From: an uncultured Actinomycetes bacterium
GTDB taxonomy: Bacteria > Actinomycetota > Acidimicrobiia > Acidimicrobiales > RAAP-2
DNA length: 46,989 nt
NCBI GenBank assembly: GCA_903873775.1
Contig: CAIQPR010000048.1
Span: forward strand, 1 to 46,989
Direction: 5' to 3'
Position numbers and translations under genes: made by a program. Shown one piece after another: positions 15,419-23,667 of this stretch. Position 1 is the stretch's first letter; every line of letters starts with the position of its first letter. Under the pieces are notes generated by a model, which searched no databases, was not told the origin of the DNA, and saw nothing but the letters and a program-made list of their open reading frames with translations.

Positions 15419-16270
15419 CTAGACCTCACCCAGCGTGGCCGCTTCAAAGGCCACCACCGCGTCGTCGAGGGGCACCACCACCGTGGGCGTGATGTGGCGA
15501 TGTTCGTCAGCGCGCAAGCGCACCACCGTCCCCCACGACGTGAACCCCACCGCGTGGGACGCGAAATACATGGGACCCTCGAAGACCTTGACGTCCACGA
15601 CACCGGTGCCCTTCATAGCGAGGGCTTTGCTCTGCATGCGCTCCATCGCCGTTTCCCGCGCGTTGTACATCGCTTCGGTGAAGTTGGTGAGCTCGACATT
15701 CTGGGACTGTTGGGACAGGACGGTCCCCATGCTGCGTCGGGGCGCAAACACAAAGGACGCTCCGGCCGCGAGGCCGAGCGGCTCCCAGCCGGCCACCATC
15801 AAGAGAGTGAAGTCGCGCGCGGACAGGTCAGAGGTAAAGACGCGCTGGGGATCCACCGCCGCCGCGCCGACGGGGCGCACGGCGGTGCCCATCAGCGACA
15901 CCTCGGTGTGACTCTGGTGAATCGAGCGCGTCACCTGCACGCCAACGACGCCATGGCCGCCCGCCGCGGCCGCCTCCTGGTGGAGACGCGCCAACGCGAG
16001 GTCGAAGGCCTGCTCGTGCGCGTATGACGCGGCCCCGATCTCGCCCTGACCCCACGACCATGTCAGTGAGGGCGTCGAAAATGCGGAGAATCCACCCACA
16101 AACTCCACGGGCTCCCAGCCAATGGAGTGGAGATTCAACTCTTCGTCCATCGACAAGTCCGACGTCGTGCCGTGCGGATTTGATCCCGGGCCGGCGGCGT
16201 AGGCCGCGAGGGCGCGACGCATTTCGTCCTTCAGGTTGATGTCCTGCGAGGGTGGCGTCAGCGGGCTCAT
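15419..16270 (-). CDS. YbjQ-like (putative heavy-metal-binding) double-domain protein, third of three
   Basis: 283 residues with two tandem YbjQ/DUF74-like domains (about 40-135 and 145-255). The second is well kept: FTSDLSARDFTLLMVAGWEP, then ELTNFTEAMYNARETAMERM and TGVVDVKVFEG. The first shows the GGHGVVGVQVTR strand and a TEVSLMGTAVRPV end. YbjQ proteins are about 100 residues and form ring-shaped pentamers; their function is unknown, and the metal role is a family label only. No signal peptide or membrane segment. ATGA overlap with the preceding gene. Confidence 0.8.
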   Translation of the reverse strand: MSPLTPPSQDINLKDEMRRALAAYAAGPGSNPHGTTSDLSMDEELNLHSIGWEPVEFVGGFSAFSTPSLTWSWGQGEIGAASYAHEQAFDLALARLHQEAAAAGGHGVVGVQVTRSIHQSHTEVSLMGTAVRPVGAAAVDPQRVFTSDLSARDFTLLMVAGWEPLGLAAGASFVFAPRRSMGTVLSQQSQNVELTNFTEAMYNARETAMERMQSKALAMKGTGVVDVKVFEGPMYFASHAVGFTSWGTVVRLRADEHRHITPTVVVPLDDAVVAFEAATLGEV

Positions 16271-17160
16271 GACAACCTCACTGTCGGTTGGGGTACGGGC
16301 AGTGCTTCAAAGTCCTTGAAGCGTCGAATCCGGTTCCCGCGCAGCAGCGTGTGAAAATCAACCTCACCTTGTGAGTGCTCGTGCTCCGACGACGTGACCG
16401 TCGTGCCGTGAAGAGCGTCCCCGTGCAACGCACGACGGGCAGCTTCGCGAGCGATGTAACGGCTGCGCGTCTTAGCGCGGACCAACTGATCCACTTCGGA
16501 GGGTGGAATGCTGGAGGCGAAGCTCGAGAGACCACGTCCGTGCAATTGGTACTCGGTCATGCAGTACGGCCACATCCGCACCGAGCCCCACGACGCCACC
16601 ACGCTCACCGGCGCAAAGCCCGCCTCAACGACCTTGGCGAGTCGCTGGCCGGCGAGGTAGGTCGAAAAGGGAATTTGAGTGAGCGGCCCCGCACCCGCCA
16701 CGCGCACCGCGGTGCCGCTCAAATGAAATTCGAGGATGCCGCCGTCGCCCATGGGCTGCTGGGCGTCGACCACACCGACCACGCCGTGAGCGCCCGCTTC
16801 CTGCGCTTCTTCGATCATGCGTTTGTGGGCGAGATCGAAACCGTTCTTCCAAGAATTCTGGAACCAGGTCTGTTCGAAATTCTGGCCCCACACGCGGTGG
16901 TCATTCGACACGAAGCCGTGCGGGCACCGGAAGGTCTCCGAGTAGCCCGCCGATCCCGGCACAAACGGCTGCACGAAGGAACCCATGGTCGGCCCGAGTG
17001 CGTTCCACTGCATGGCACAAAATCCCTGCACCAAGCCCACCGGTTCGAGTCCCATCTCCAAACACGCCGCGAAGTCGGCCACGCTGAGTCCGGACGAAAA
17101 CGCTCCGGACGTCAATCGACGTTCGGCAGCCTCGGGAAGGTCAGTGGGTTCCGGCGTCAT
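16267..17160 (-). CDS. YbjQ-like double-domain protein, divergent, second of three
   Basis: 297 residues. The N-terminal domain starts SGLSVADFAACLEMGLEP and ends GAHGVVGVVDAQQP with LSGTAVRVAG, but carries an insert of about 30 residues around a PHGFVSNDHRVWGQ segment. The second domain is more worn: it keeps the opening TYLAGQRLAKVVEAGFAP and an REAARRALHGDA helix but lacks the GVVGV strand. It may be the structural odd member of a mixed assembly (inference). Both ends overlap neighbours: TAATG with the upstream gene and ATGA with the downstream gene. Confidence 0.72.
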   Translation of the reverse strand: MTPEPTDLPEAAERRLTSGAFSSGLSVADFAACLEMGLEPVGLVQGFCAMQWNALGPTMGSFVQPFVPGSAGYSETFRCPHGFVSNDHRVWGQNFEQTWFQNSWKNGFDLAHKRMIEEAQEAGAHGVVGVVDAQQPMGDGGILEFHLSGTAVRVAGAGPLTQIPFSTYLAGQRLAKVVEAGFAPVSVVASWGSVRMWPYCMTEYQLHGRGLSSFASSIPPSEVDQLVRAKTRSRYIAREAARRALHGDALHGTTVTSSEHEHSQGEVDFHTLLRGNRIRRFKDFEALPVPQPTVRLS

Positions 17161-17957
17161 TAGTTGTCGAGCGAAATGATGGTCGTGGGACGCGGCAACG
17201 TGACGTCCGCACCCGTCTTTCCGACCGCCGTGCCGAGAGCCAGGAACTCAATGGTGTGCGAACCCCACTGGTGGGACTTCTCTTCGAGACGCACCCCGAC
17301 AATGCCGGTCGCGCCCAGGCGATTTGCTTCGTCCTGCATGCGCGTCATCGCCAATTCGCGCGCTTCGTAGAGAGCTTGCGTGAAATTCGGGAGTTCCACG
17401 TTCTGGCCGGTGCTCCCGAGGGTGGACATCAGGCCACGGTGGGCGATGTGGTACACGCAGGTGCCCATGACGAGACCTTGGGGGGCGTACCCGGTTTGGT
17501 TCAGGGTCCAGAAGTCCTGGCCCGAGAGGTCGGAGGTAAAGGGCTTCCCGAGGGCGTTGAGACGCGAGACGCCATCTTCGGCCTTCACCGCCGTTCCCAC
17601 GGCAATGAATTCCGCCGCGTCCGATCCCCACTCGTAGTAATTGACGTTGAGGCGCACGCCCACCACGCCGTCGGCCCCAAGTTCGGCGGCTTCTTCTTCC
17701 ATACGGGTCATCGCGAGCTCGCGTGCGTTGTACATCGCCTCCGTGAGCTTGGTGAGTTCCTGGCTTGATCCCCACTTACGGGTTTGGATCCCGATGTGGT
17801 AAATCGACGAACCCATGACGAAACCAACAGGGTGGAAGCCGGCTTCCTTCACGAGAAGGAATTCATTGACCGAGAGGTCGGAGGTGAACAGACCCTTCTC
17901 GAGCTCCTCGAGTCGGTGTCCCGTTGCCTGGGGAAGATCGTTCGGTTCCTGAGCCAT
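17160..17957 (-). CDS. YbjQ-like double-domain protein, first of three
   Basis: 265 residues, the most regular of the three. Both halves follow one pattern: FTSDLSVNEFLLVKEAGFHP / FTSDLSGQDFWTLNQTGYAP, then AMYNARELAMTRMEEEA / ALYEARELAMTRMQDEA, GVVGVRLNVNYYEWGS / GIVGVRLEEKSHQWGS, and EFIAVGTAVKAE / EFLALGTAVGKT. So it is a clear internal duplication. Start ATG 17957 has GGAGG six bases upstream and shares one base with the preceding stop (TGATG). A longer open frame to 18116 is rejected because it runs into that gene. Cytosolic; function unknown. Confidence 0.85.
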   Translation of the reverse strand: MAQEPNDLPQATGHRLEELEKGLFTSDLSVNEFLLVKEAGFHPVGFVMGSSIYHIGIQTRKWGSSQELTKLTEAMYNARELAMTRMEEEAAELGADGVVGVRLNVNYYEWGSDAAEFIAVGTAVKAEDGVSRLNALGKPFTSDLSGQDFWTLNQTGYAPQGLVMGTCVYHIAHRGLMSTLGSTGQNVELPNFTQALYEARELAMTRMQDEANRLGATGIVGVRLEEKSHQWGSHTIEFLALGTAVGKTGADVTLPRPTTIISLDN

Positions 17958-18355
17958 CACTGTCCTCCAATAACAATGTTTTCGAGTGCGCGTTGTGCGG
18001 ACTCGCTGTGCGCTGCTTCGAGATTCAACCCTTCGAGGAGTTTCAACAACCACTCCTCCATGTCCAGGGTCTCGGTGCGAATCTTGATGCCGCCGGAGAT
18101 ATGTCCGACCGTGCACTTGAGGCGTGACCCATCGACCACGGCCTCGAACTGATCGCCGGAGAGGGAAATACGCAGGGCGGCGATCTGATCGGACTTCTTG
18201 AACAACCCTCCGGCCTTTTGCACACTCATGCGCTCGCCGAGCGCGTCGGTCAATTGCTGCGCGAGTGCTTTCAACAAACTGTGTACGTCCGCAGAACTCG
18301 CGCGCAGCGACGACGCCGCAAGGGCCAAGTCGTAGGAATCGTCGAGAGGAGCCAC
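17957..18355 (-). CDS. Small conserved hypothetical protein leading the YbjQ operon
   Basis: 132 residues from GTG 18355. No family name can be given. It looks alpha+beta, with a helix-rich start (SSADVHSLLKALAQQLTDAL), a beta part (QFEAVVDGSRLKCTVGHIS) and a C-terminal helix (EEWLLKLLEGLNLEAAHSES). No signal peptide or membrane segment. Its stop overlaps the first YbjQ gene by one base, so it probably works with those proteins. The start is chosen from TAGAGT seven bases upstream (leaderless); a longer frame from 18496 overlaps the end of the next gene and lacks a ribosome site. Confidence 0.7.
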   Translation of the reverse strand: MAPLDDSYDLALAASSLRASSADVHSLLKALAQQLTDALGERMSVQKAGGLFKKSDQIAALRISLSGDQFEAVVDGSRLKCTVGHISGGIKIRTETLDMEEWLLKLLEGLNLEAAHSESAQRALENIVIGGQ

Positions 18356-18362
18356 GAGGGCG

Positions 18363-18368
18363 ACTCTA
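18363..18368 (-). promoter_or_regulatory. Leaderless -10 element of the YbjQ operon
   Basis: Minus-strand TAGAGT (18368-18363), then seven bases, then GTG 18355. This matches the leaderless pattern seen before cdd, add, deoC and others in this window. Confidence 0.55.
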
Positions 18369-18425
18369 CAAGGTGACTTTAAACGAATGCTGAGGACTGA
18401 AGAATTTTGTGTGAACGCCGGCGCC

Positions 18426-18776
18426 TCAGGTGGCCGTGACGGGTATAGCGTCGGCCACTTCCTGCGGATTGGCACACCCGATGATGAGTTCATCAAAGGA
18501 AGCGCCCTCGAGTTTCACCCGCACGCCGCGATGCTCGTCGTGGTGAATCACGGCGAATACTCGTGAATTCTTCGCAAGAAAGTTTCCCACCGCCGTCATT
18601 CCCGGGATCCCCGTGCCCACACGCATCCCGTGAATTGCTTTCATGGCGTCATCAAGGACGTCGACGGTGCGCACGGCCGATAGAGGCACCGAGATATTGC
18701 CGTGCAGGGATTCGAGTCGCTCGGTGGCGCTCAGATGCACTTCAAGAACATCACCGTTGACAACGAGATCGGCCAT
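18426..18776 (-). CDS. Small PH-like conserved actinobacterial protein
   Basis: 116 residues from ATG 18776, with GAGGGG just upstream. The N-terminal pattern (DLVVNGDVLEVHLSATERLE, then VPLSAVRTVDVLDD) and the glycine-rich GTGIPGMTAVG turn match a group of small actinobacterial proteins with a bacterial PH-like beta barrel. The later strands are RVFAVIHHDEHRGVRVKLEG and DELIIGCANPQEVADAI. Function unknown. No membrane segment. A minus-strand TACCGT (18810-18805) could be its -10 element. A longer start at GTG 18806 overlaps that element and lacks a ribosome site. Confidence 0.7.
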   Translation of the reverse strand: MADLVVNGDVLEVHLSATERLESLHGNISVPLSAVRTVDVLDDAMKAIHGMRVGTGIPGMTAVGNFLAKNSRVFAVIHHDEHRGVRVKLEGASFDELIIGCANPQEVADAIPVTAT

Positions 18777-18850
18777 GATTCCCCTCTTTGCTGTGTCTGT
18801 CCCCACGGTAGAGCAGGCACGACGCGGCGTCCACCACGACGACCGTGGAC

Positions 18851-19633
18851 CTAGAACCCCTGCCCCGCGGTGACGGCGTGAACGAATGGCGAGACATTCG
18901 CCCCGCAGTACGAGAGCGAGGACGCGGCGTAGCAGTAGTACGACGACAGGACATTGTTAGCGTCCATATGCAGAACCGTCGTCTGTGGATACGGTTCGCT
19001 GCTGAAGGACAGGGGTGCCTGGGATCCCGCGGGATCGGTGACGAGGATGGTGACGCCGTTCGAGGTGCGCGATCCGGTGAGGTAGCGCACAACTTCGCCG
19101 GACGGCGTCCCACCTTCACACGGATACTGCGACGACGCTGCTTCGTGCGAGTAGAACGTCGAGTAGTGACACAGCTCGGAGAGATTGCACCCCACACACG
19201 CGGATGTCGCCACCACAATGTGACCGCGATGCTGGGATCCGTCGTCTCCCGTCGCGTTCAGTTCAATACTCGCCCCCGAGCCGTCGCCGTCAACGACGAC
19301 GCAGGTTGATGCGGTGGGCGACTGCAGGGTCGCCGTGAGGTTGCGCACGTTGAGGAGGAATGTTGTGAGCCCCGAGAGAGTTGTGACATTCGTCGACAGG
19401 CAACTGTCCCCGACGGTATTCACTTTGGGTAACTGACCGAACACGGTTGTGGTCGTCGTCGTCGGATGCTTCGTAGACCCGTGAGCGGCGTACCCGACGC
19501 TCGCCGCAACGAGAAGAGCGAGAATGACTACGAGCGCCGCGAGAACGCGCCGAGCGGGACCACGACGAGGCGAGAAATTCCCCGGCATCACAGGTGCGCC
19601 GCCGTCGCGCCCGATATAGGTCAACTCACTCAC
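18851..19633 (-). CDS. Membrane-anchored protein with cysteine-containing extracytoplasmic domain, unknown function
   Basis: 260 residues. A short basic cytoplasmic part (PRRGPARR) is followed by one membrane helix (about 29-49, VLAALVVILALLVAASVGYA), a threonine-rich spacer (HPTTTTTTVFG), and an outer domain with about nine cysteines (TSACVGCNLSELCHY, SYYCYAASSLSYCGA). The even spread suggests disulfides. No family recognised. The start at GTG 19633 lies inside a GTGAGTGA tetranucleotide repeat; ATG 19588 is an alternative that keeps the membrane helix. Confidence 0.65.
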   Translation of the reverse strand: MSELTYIGRDGGAPVMPGNFSPRRGPARRVLAALVVILALLVAASVGYAAHGSTKHPTTTTTTVFGQLPKVNTVGDSCLSTNVTTLSGLTTFLLNVRNLTATLQSPTASTCVVVDGDGSGASIELNATGDDGSQHRGHIVVATSACVGCNLSELCHYSTFYSHEAASSQYPCEGGTPSGEVVRYLTGSRTSNGVTILVTDPAGSQAPLSFSSEPYPQTTVLHMDANNVLSSYYCYAASSLSYCGANVSPFVHAVTAGQGF

Positions 19634-19655
19634 TTCGCCTCACTCACTCACTCAC
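19626..19655. repeat. TCAC tetranucleotide repeats across a start codon
   Basis: Two TCAC units (19626-19633) containing the GTG start of the membrane-protein gene, six unrelated bases, then four TCAC units (19640-19655). On the coding strand this reads as GTGAGTGA tracts giving several GTG codons and GAG-rich ribosome-site-like words in different frames. Gain or loss of one unit would alter spacing or frame at the start. Confidence 0.7.
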
Positions 19656-19672
19656 GACATCTGTGTCCGCAC

Positions 19673-20320
19673 TCAATGTGCCACAGGTGCGAGCGCTCTG
19701 CCACCAAGATCAATGGGGCCGTGGAAAATTTCCCCCGAGCCGAGGGACACGATGCGCGCGGGCGCGGGCACATCGCACACCCACACGTCGTCAAGTTCGA
19801 TCAGATGCCGGGTCCACCCCTGCGGACACTGAGCGCCACCCGCCACACGACCGGATGGACGTTCGGCGTCAGATACCTGGAGAATGTAGATACATCCCTC
19901 GGAATCCCTCAACGCGGCCACACGTCGCCCCTGGCGATACAGGACGCGGTGGTACTTGAGGACATCCATCACGACCGCGTCGGGAACACCCCGGTCCCGT
20001 GTTCCCGGCTGCGCCACGTGGACGAATCGCTCGCCGCAGACCACCACCTGACGCAGGGGTCCGTCCTCGCGTCCTCCGGGTGAGCGCAGGAAAACGGCCG
20101 CATCGTGCTCCGTGCGGCCCGCGCCCGAGGGGCGCCAGTCCTCCGGAAGCACGAGCGAGGTGAGTTCGGCGAACGTCATGGGTGCGACCGACAGCCAAAT
20201 GCCCCTCGTCGGCACGTGCATCAGCTCCGCGTAGATCTCGCGCGACTCTCTCGTCCAATTGTTCGTCCACGCCGTGGGAATACCGAGAAGGGTTGCGTCC
20301 GACGGAGACAGCGTCACCAC
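19673..20320 (-). CDS. Conserved hypothetical protein
   Basis: 215 residues from GTG 20320. Not recognised. It opens with a helical stretch (NNWTRESREIYAELMHVPTR), then mixed beta segments (LRQVVVCGERFVHVAQPGT; GCIYILQVSDAERPSG; RHLIELDDVWVCDVP). No signal peptide, membrane segment or obvious catalytic motif. It diverges from the isochorismatase-like gene with 48 bases between. The ribosome-site-like GGAG is very close to the GTG, so the exact start is unsure. Confidence 0.6.
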   Translation of the reverse strand: MVTLSPSDATLLGIPTAWTNNWTRESREIYAELMHVPTRGIWLSVAPMTFAELTSLVLPEDWRPSGAGRTEHDAAVFLRSPGGREDGPLRQVVVCGERFVHVAQPGTRDRGVPDAVVMDVLKYHRVLYRQGRRVAALRDSEGCIYILQVSDAERPSGRVAGGAQCPQGWTRHLIELDDVWVCDVPAPARIVSLGSGEIFHGPIDLGGRALAPVAH

Positions 20321-20356
20321 TCCATCATGTCGCAGGACGCGGGTTCGTGGTCCACG

Positions 20357-20362
20357 TACACT
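20357..20362 (+). promoter_or_regulatory. Leaderless -10 element of the isochorismatase-like gene
   Basis: TACACT followed by six bases and the ATG at 20369; no ribosome site precedes the ATG. Same spacing as before cdd, add and deoC. Confidence 0.6.
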
Positions 20363-20368
20363 CGGACC

Positions 20369-20911
20369 ATGTCGGAGTCGCCATCAACAACCCTCCTCGT
20401 GATCGATGTACAAAACGCCGTCGTGGACGGCGCGCACGACGTCGAAGGCGTGGTAGCGCGCATCAATAGTCTCATCGCCCGCGCCCGTCAGGACCGCGTG
20501 CCGGTGGTGTTCGTGCAGCACAGTGACGAATGGATGCTGCCCGGCGAGCCCGGCTGGCAAATCGTCGAAGACCTCGACCGCGACGTGAATGACCCGGTGG
20601 TTGCAAAGAACTACCGCGACAGCTTTGCGGACACGGAGCTCGAGGCTCTCCTCAGTGAGCTCGGCACGACGCGGCTCATCGTCACCGGAGCCGCGTCAGA
20701 TTTTTGCGTGAACACCACCGCCCACGCCGCACTCGCGAAGGGATTTGACGTCACCTTGGTACGCGACGCGCACACCACCGGTCCGCTCCACTTAGCCGGT
20801 CGTGACGTTGACGCAGAGGTCATTATTGACTTCGTGAACGAACACTTCGCCTACTTGACGTACCCCGGACGCGACGTGCGAGCAGTGAACGCCGACCACG
20901 TCGAGTGGTGA
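20369..20911 (+). CDS. Isochorismatase-like cysteine hydrolase
   Basis: 180 residues, the usual length. The Asp-Lys-Cys triad is visible: Asp13 in LVIDVQNAVV, Lys80 in VVAKNYRDSF and Cys113 in TGAASDFCVNTTAHAA. The family includes nicotinamidases, N-carbamoyl amidohydrolases and other C-N hydrolases; the variable pocket gives no clear substrate. With pyrimidine and hydantoin enzymes 5 kb away, a carbamoyl-amide substrate is possible but unsupported. The stop overlaps the glycosyltransferase start. Confidence 0.88.
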   Translation: MSESPSTTLLVIDVQNAVVDGAHDVEGVVARINSLIARARQDRVPVVFVQHSDEWMLPGEPGWQIVEDLDRDVNDPVVAKNYRDSFADTELEALLSELGTTRLIVTGAASDFCVNTTAHAALAKGFDVTLVRDAHTTGPLHLAGRDVDAEVIIDFVNEHFAYLTYPGRDVRAVNADHVEW

Positions 20912-22296
20912 CGCCACCGCGCTCCACGGCCGATGCCGACGGAATGACGTTGGCCGCGCGGTCGTTGCGCTCGACACTGCAGCGGACGGCATCATCGTCA
21001 TTCTTCCGTGTTCTCACGGTCATCGCGGCGGCCGCTCTCGCCTGGCGATTGATCTACGTCCGGCTCGAACTTCCCTACGCCGCACTCACGGACGAAGCCT
21101 GGTACATGGGCATGGCCAAGGAACTCTTCGGCCCCCACGCTTGGACCAGCATCTTCACCGGCCTGCCCACCGCGCAGCATGGTCCGCTCACGTCGATCCT
21201 CGTATCCCCCGTGGCGTGGCTCTTCCCGCACGCGCTGGCCGGACTGCGCAATGTCATGGTGCTCGTGGGCGTCGCCAACGTCGTCATGATGGGTCTGACC
21301 GGTCGCGAAGTAGGGGGCGAGAAAGTGGGTCTCTGGGCGGCCGGACTCGCGGCTGTCTACCCCGATTTTTGGGTGAGAGACGGCCTCGTCGTGTCCGAAC
21401 CCGTCGCGGCTCTCCTCGTGACCTGCAGCGTCTACGTCTACCTGCGCTGCCGTCGAGGCGTTACCTGGCCCAAGATTCTCACTCTGGGCCTCCTGGCGGG
21501 TCTCGTGTTACTCGCGCGTCCCGAGATTGCGCCGGTCCTCTTTGTTCTCGCCGCCTTCGCCATTTGGCGATCACCCCAGCGGACGTCGTGGGTGGCCGAC
21601 CTCGCCCGCTTCGCGGCCGCGCTGGGCGTCGCGGCCGCCGTGATCGTCCCGTGGGCCCTCTACAACGAAGGACGCTTCGCGGATTCGGTTCTGCTATCGA
21701 ACAACATCGGCATCACTCTTGCGGGCGCCAATTGTGGTGATACCTATTACTCGAGCGCACTGATCGGCTACGACTCCCCCGCCTGCTGGAACGCCGCCCA
21801 AAACACGGCGACCAAAGTGAGCTCTGACGAGTCGGTCCAGTCCGCCGTCATGAAAAACCTCGGCCTGACTTACGCCGAGCACCACTGGCACCGTCTTCCC
21901 CTGGTCGTGTCGATGCGAGTGGCGTGGTTCCTCGGTCTCTATCGGCCGGGCTGGGTGGTCCACATGGGCACTCTCGGTGGCCAACCCGCGTGGGCCACAT
22001 GGGCGCAAGGCATTTCCTTCTACATCGTTGCGCTCGCCGCCGCGGCTCTGTGGTGGCGGCAGCGACGCGCGAACTGGCCGCACGGGTTGTTTCTCGCTCT
22101 GATCCTCAACTCATTTCTGGTCGCGGCCACGTTCGTCGGGCACTGGCGTTACCGCGTGACGATGGACGTGGCGCTGGTGCTGATCGTGGCCCTCGGCATC
22201 GACCAGTGGAGCACGCGCCGGGGCGGACGTGCGGACTCGTCACCGAGCGACGGTCAACTCTCCGCAGTCGCGGACGCGACCGTCAGCGGCGCGTGA
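20905..22296 (+). CDS. Polytopic membrane glycosyltransferase (GT39/ArnT-like, PMT_2 type)
   Basis: About 463 residues with some ten hydrophobic segments. A first helix (VLTVIAAAALAWRLIYV) is followed by an outer loop with an acidic DEAWYMGMA motif, as in GT-C enzymes of the dolichyl/polyprenyl-phosphate-mannose and ArnT type. These transfer sugar from a polyprenyl-phosphate donor outside the membrane. A helix cluster follows (LLAGLVLLARPEIAPVLFVL and onward), and a large extracytoplasmic loop carries cysteines (ANCGDTYYSS, SPACWN). The start overlaps the previous stop (GTG 20905 or 20908). The end overlaps the converging DUF1254 gene by 14 bases. Substrate unknown. Confidence 0.82.
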   Translation: MVTPPRSTADADGMTLAARSLRSTLQRTASSSFFRVLTVIAAAALAWRLIYVRLELPYAALTDEAWYMGMAKELFGPHAWTSIFTGLPTAQHGPLTSILVSPVAWLFPHALAGLRNVMVLVGVANVVMMGLTGREVGGEKVGLWAAGLAAVYPDFWVRDGLVVSEPVAALLVTCSVYVYLRCRRGVTWPKILTLGLLAGLVLLARPEIAPVLFVLAAFAIWRSPQRTSWVADLARFAAALGVAAAVIVPWALYNEGRFADSVLLSNNIGITLAGANCGDTYYSSALIGYDSPACWNAAQNTATKVSSDESVQSAVMKNLGLTYAEHHWHRLPLVVSMRVAWFLGLYRPGWVVHMGTLGGQPAWATWAQGISFYIVALAAAALWWRQRRANWPHGLFLALILNSFLVAATFVGHWRYRVTMDVALVLIVALGIDQWSTRRGGRADSSPSDGQLSAVADATVSGA

Positions 22297-23599
22297 GCGG
22301 CGGTGGGACCCACGCGCCACTCAGCACACTCTCGCGCGGTAGGTAGAGCCGCAACGTGAGCCCCATCGCACCCGCGGGCGCGGGTAGCCAATTGGCCACT
22401 TCTGCGTCTTCTGGTCGCTCGTTTTGGATGTAGATCGAAAGTGATCCGTCCGCGTCGTACGTGAGGACGTCGCGGTCACCGAGAGCGAAGCGCTGGAGAT
22501 CGTTCGCGACTTGATAACCCACGGCGTCGTACATCGTGAGGGACCAGAACGCATCAACCGGTGGAAAGGCGTCAGGCGCAAAGCGCAGTACGTACCGGTT
22601 TGTGCCGTCGGGCTTGTTGCCGTCGGCGTCAATTTGCAAAATGGGATACACCGCGTCCTCGACGGGATTCGCACCGAGCCCCACGAGAGCAATGAGGGCG
22701 CGCTTCAGATAGAACGTGCCCCAACTTCCCATGGTGTCGCGCAGCACGACCCATCCGTTGGTCAGAGGCGCCATGGTCGGAAAGCGCTGCACCATGTACC
22801 CCATGGCGCGCGACGGCGCGGTGTCGAGAGCCGCGCGCACGTCGGGCGACTGCTCGGCGTAGGAGAAGCTTCGCCCCGGCACAATGCCGAGCCGCGCAAG
22901 CCGCGCCATCTGACTCCAGTCGGCGTCGTGGGGAGGATTGCGCGTGAGACGGTTCGCGGCCAACTCGAAAAAGGTCGCCGCGTCCATGGCGTTGACCCTC
23001 TTCATCGGATCGGGCCCCGTGACCTTCGGGGTTTCGGGGCTCGGCTGTGGGCCCTGTCCGAGGTGCGACAGTGGCTCGACCACCAGCCCGTCTTGCACTG
23101 CGTGGACCGCCTCGTAGTCGTTTGTGCCATTGGTCTGGGTGCGACCAATAATGAAAACCTCGTTGGTCGGCGCATCGATGCGATGAATACCCTCGGGGAT
23201 CGCACCCGTGAAGTTCGGTCCGCACAACGCAAACTGGTACCCCGCCTCGCCGAGCGTGCGTGTCCCGGGAACCGCGAAGACGTCGCTCCAAAGGTCGTAA
23301 CACGGCAGGAGGATGTAGCGATCGGGCGTCGGGGGCACTGTGACGACCATGGGCTCGGCGTCGAGATCCAGCCACGCCAATGAATAGAGCGTGTCAAAGT
23401 TTGGTCGCACGACGTCGCGAAAATCCGCGGTCGGAAACGCGCGCACGTGGTGAAACGTGTTGGCCGGTCCGCGACCGGAGGATTGTCCGTCGGGACCCGA
23501 GGTCATCACCTCTCGGGTCACCGCCGCCATCACGAGCGGATAGAAGAAGATGTACGCCTCTTGCGCCAGTTCGTCTAGGTCAAAGATCTCGTCGTTCAT
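22283..23599 (-). CDS. DUF1254/DUF1214-type protein
   Basis: 438 residues. The N-terminal part (EAYIFFYPLVMAAVTREVM; ANTFHHVRAFPTADFRDVVR; NFDTLYSLAWLDLDAEP) matches DUF1254, and the C-terminal part (NRYVLRFAPDAFPPVDAFWS, then LSIYIQNERPEDAEVANWLP) matches DUF1214, the common order for this family. Function is not established. There is no signal peptide, so it looks cytosolic. GGAGG stands four bases before ATG 23599. Confidence 0.88.
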   Translation of the reverse strand: MNDEIFDLDELAQEAYIFFYPLVMAAVTREVMTSGPDGQSSGRGPANTFHHVRAFPTADFRDVVRPNFDTLYSLAWLDLDAEPMVVTVPPTPDRYILLPCYDLWSDVFAVPGTRTLGEAGYQFALCGPNFTGAIPEGIHRIDAPTNEVFIIGRTQTNGTNDYEAVHAVQDGLVVEPLSHLGQGPQPSPETPKVTGPDPMKRVNAMDAATFFELAANRLTRNPPHDADWSQMARLARLGIVPGRSFSYAEQSPDVRAALDTAPSRAMGYMVQRFPTMAPLTNGWVVLRDTMGSWGTFYLKRALIALVGLGANPVEDAVYPILQIDADGNKPDGTNRYVLRFAPDAFPPVDAFWSLTMYDAVGYQVANDLQRFALGDRDVLTYDADGSLSIYIQNERPEDAEVANWLPAPAGAMGLTLRLYLPRESVLSGAWVPPPLTRR

Positions 23600-23667
23600 G
23601 ACGCCTCCGGCTGTGTCTCCCCGTCACCGTACTGCGCGAGGACCAAAGGTGTCCGTGGCGAGTGTGT

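Noticed and set aside
19626..19655. CRISPR-like array
   Set aside because: Four-base tandem units without spacers; a microsatellite, not an array. No other direct-repeat array was seen.
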